Assembly (NCBI GenBank): GCA_936450465.1
Contig: OW388305.1
Location: 57,340,625 to 57,404,624 of the forward strand
Source: Gibbula magus
Taxonomy: Eukaryota > Mollusca > Gastropoda > Trochida > Trochidae
Length of the DNA stretch: 64,000 bases
Direction of reading: 5' to 3'
This document shows positions 63,401 through 64,000 of this stretch, piece by piece (the first letter of the stretch is position 1; the number at the start of each line of letters is the position of its first letter). Position numbers and translations under genes: made by a program. The notes below the pieces were generated by a model. The model had not been told where the DNA came from and did not search any database. It was given only the letters and a program-made list of their open reading frames with translations.

Positions 63401-64000
63401 CATTACAGTCCATCTTCCCACGGCAAGGTGAAAATGTATCGAGATCTCCCCATTTTTTACCTTGCCTTCAACCTAGGCAGAAGTGGATAAACGAATCAGC
63501 GACACCTATTGTGATCACGAGTTACGTCCCTTACCATCTGCTAACATACAGCCAATGAAATCGCCATTTACATTCGGAACCAATTTCAAAATAAGCGACG
63601 ATCTACACAGTCACAGAGGCAATACAACTGTCTTCTGATTGGCTTATCCGATTAGCCTGCAGTACGATAAAATCTAAGCACTGAAAATGCGAGGGTTGAG
63701 GTCAAGGGCGGAAGGAGAAGATATGGAAATCTTTTCGTTACGCCTGTGACGTTGTGAAGATGATTACAGTCTGGCTGAAAGTGAATATTATTAGGCCTTT
63801 GAGAATTAAAACAAAAAATAATGGCAGCTGTGCTTTTATACATTTTGTGGCAGCAGAGCAAGATTTTTACCATTTATATTGGAAGTGGAAGTTGGAACTC
63901 CCTGATTCCAAGTAGAGCCTGTACTGCAGCTGAATACTCTATTATTATCATTATAATATGTGAAAGCAAAGTAACATAATGCATTGTTTTCCAGAAATCA
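42454..64000 (+). CDS. Large coiled-coil protein, 5' part, open at the right edge
   Basis: Exons: 42454-42483 (MAGVGKERMT, proposed), 56700-56819, 58495-58687, 59139-59488, 59700-59835, 60390-60544, 61088-61207, 61649-62194, 63185-63298, 63995 onward. From 56700 all phases agree and joins are GT-AG. The visible product is about 590 residues. A short N-terminal region (LNPKCEDPEKLLYLWKLYQL) is followed by nearly continuous heptad-rich, charged coiled coil (VENYVEHIRHLSDEREALIQ, EQIAFLLVERAKLLDELEAE, LKKTLESTNDEKDKL), interrupted by a basic Ser/Arg-rich piece (SPRPLRSGLSRSASDVSLRK). I do not recognise the orthologue with certainty; a CCDC-type structural, centrosomal or cytoskeletal scaffold is plausible but is inference. 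The first exon rests on an ATG, a GTGAGT donor in phase 0 matching the next acceptor, and promoter motifs upstream. It is 14.2 kb from exon 2 and is the weakest part of the model. Confidence 0.75.
43781..43967 (+). mobile_element. tRNA-derived SINE, copy E, 5'-truncated, with TSD
   Basis: Contains only the body (from GGTTTGGGTGCAATGC) and tail. CTCATTGATTAA at 43769-43780 recurs at 43968-43979, so the copy inserted already lacking its tRNA head, as expected when reverse transcription stops early. Confidence 0.85.
44286..44577 (+). mobile_element. tRNA-derived SINE, copy F, diverged
   Basis: A box present; the B box region is damaged (GAGGTCAAATCC), and the body is diverged. Flanks GCTTCTACAAGGGT and GCCTCTACCAGGGT look like a decayed 14-bp duplication (12 of 14 equal), consistent with an older copy. 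Confidence 0.8.
44947..45263 (+). mobile_element. TTAA-flanked element family 2, decayed fragment
   Basis: Scattered matches to the family (TCCAAAATTATGTTTGACT, CATTGTTCGGTTTTCGATCA), with both inverted ends eroded. Boundaries approximate. Confidence 0.45.
46739..46951. repeat. Tandem duplication, ~107-bp unit
   Basis: Two copies of a unit starting GTTCACTTGAGGGGAG and ending CCCAAACAATGCATGTA; a third start (GTTCACTTGG) follows. Confidence 0.9.
47129..47440 (-). mobile_element. tRNA-derived SINE, copy G, with TSD
   Basis: Full-length minus-strand copy. GTGCATTTGG flanks it at 47119-47128 and 47441-47450. The B box reads GGTTCAATTCC, one change from consensus. Confidence 0.88.
48384..48456 (+). 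repeat. tRNA-like sequence, probably a different SINE head
   Basis: TGGCCTAATGGTTAGAAGCGC resembles an A box and TGTTCAAATCC a B box at normal spacing. The acceptor stem ends do not pair well and the anticodon arm is irregular, so a functional tRNA gene is unlikely. It is different in sequence from the SINE family above. Confidence 0.45.
49670..50295. repeat. Second copy of the 4288-4650 repeat
   Basis: Shares the GATATCAAATATATAACA arm, the GTGTTGAT...ATATCAGAAGACACGATGG arm, the CCAGTGCCGTGATGTCATAG stretch and the AAAATCTACTGTCAGAACAG end, in the same order but with about 260 extra bases between. Confidence 0.6.
50886..51592. repeat. CCCCCGC/GCGGGGG-bounded dispersed repeat
   Basis: ATACCCCCGCTACGAAGTA at the left and GCGGGGGTATGTGAGCCCTG at the right form short inverted ends. 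A CCGT array (50916-50938) follows the left end. Inside, a roughly 120-base unit (CCAGTTCCGAAATAT...) is duplicated. Confidence 0.6.
55589..55949 (+). mobile_element. TTAA-flanked element family 1, copy 7
   Basis: Perfect TTAA on both sides (55585-55588 and 55950-55953). Left end has two changes (AGGGACAGAAGCACG). Non-coding. Confidence 0.85.
56861..56879. repeat. G19 run in an intron
   Basis: Nineteen consecutive G, 42 bases after the exon ending at 56819. Confidence 0.95.
60144..60350 (-). mobile_element. Diverged family 1 relative, one end only
   Basis: TTAA at 60140-60143 followed by AGGTGCTGTAGCATGCC. The body shares the pattern of family 1 (ACATGGTTCGGTTAAGCCGTG; TGTTCACATTAAAATGG). 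The right end could not be fixed because the next exon starts at 60390. Confidence 0.5.
60713..61065. repeat. Related CCCCCGC-type repeat fragment
   Basis: Begins ATCCCCCGCCGCGTGTTTAG followed by CGCGAAGCGGGGGAT, forming a short hairpin, then CGTCCGTCCATACGTCCG. A unit with CTGGATTCTTTTCATAT is repeated about 160 bases later. It ends just before the exon at 61088. Confidence 0.55.
61208..61301. repeat. (GTCA)n microsatellite starting at a splice donor
   Basis: About 23 units; the first GTCAGT is the donor of the coiled-coil exon 61088-61207. Confidence 0.95.
62276..62622 (+). mobile_element. tRNA-derived SINE, copy H, full length, with TSD
   Basis: The most complete copy: tRNA-like head, body, and a long CACCT-repeat tail (about 62576-62625). 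TCATTTAGGCT flanks it at 62265-62275 and 62623-62633. It sits in an intron of the coiled-coil gene, 80 bases after the exon ending at 62194. Confidence 0.9.

Overview
The window is animal nuclear DNA: AT-rich, with multi-exon genes using GT-AG introns, long introns, and many dispersed transposon remnants. Three gene models can be built by joining exons whose splice phases agree, and a fourth, the carboxylesterase, lacks its last exon. No bacterial-style operons, CRISPR arrays or viral genes were seen. The repeats (tRNA-derived SINEs with a CACCT tail, short TTAA-flanked elements, repeats bounded by CCCCCGC/GCGGGGG) resemble those of marine invertebrates such as molluscs. That assignment is an inference from general appearance, not a species call.

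Layout. (1) 1-13652, minus strand: the 5' 18 exons of a secreted CEMIP/TMEM2-like (KIAA1199 family) protein, about 834 residues visible, 3' end beyond base 1, with a TATA box and initiator just upstream. (2) 13703-23524: no convincing coding exon; two minisatellites, tetranucleotide arrays and several short inverted-repeat elements. (3) 23525-26105, minus strand: a type-B carboxylesterase with an intact Ser-Glu-His triad, last exon not found. (4) 26106-31166: repeats. (5) 31167-41636, plus strand: a complete nine-exon ALG3 mannosyltransferase gene (417 residues). Its seventh intron is an AT-AC intron of the minor (U12) class. That intron carries a SINE, a young LINE insertion with a 17-bp target-site duplication, and a broken Tc1/mariner transposase. 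(6) 42454-64000, plus strand: a coiled-coil protein gene with a tiny first exon behind an ETS/CRE/YY1-type promoter, a proposed 14.2-kb first intron, and at least eight further complete exons. It runs off the right edge.

The genes do not form an evident pathway. CEMIP-like proteins act on extracellular hyaluronan or related glycans, ALG3 builds the lipid-linked N-glycan precursor in the ER, and the esterase is a secreted hydrolase. The structural interest lies in the U12 intron of ALG3, in two TTAA-flanked inverted-repeat families with more than ten copies, in SINE copies with readable target-site duplications, and in two splice donors that sit at the edge of microsatellites.
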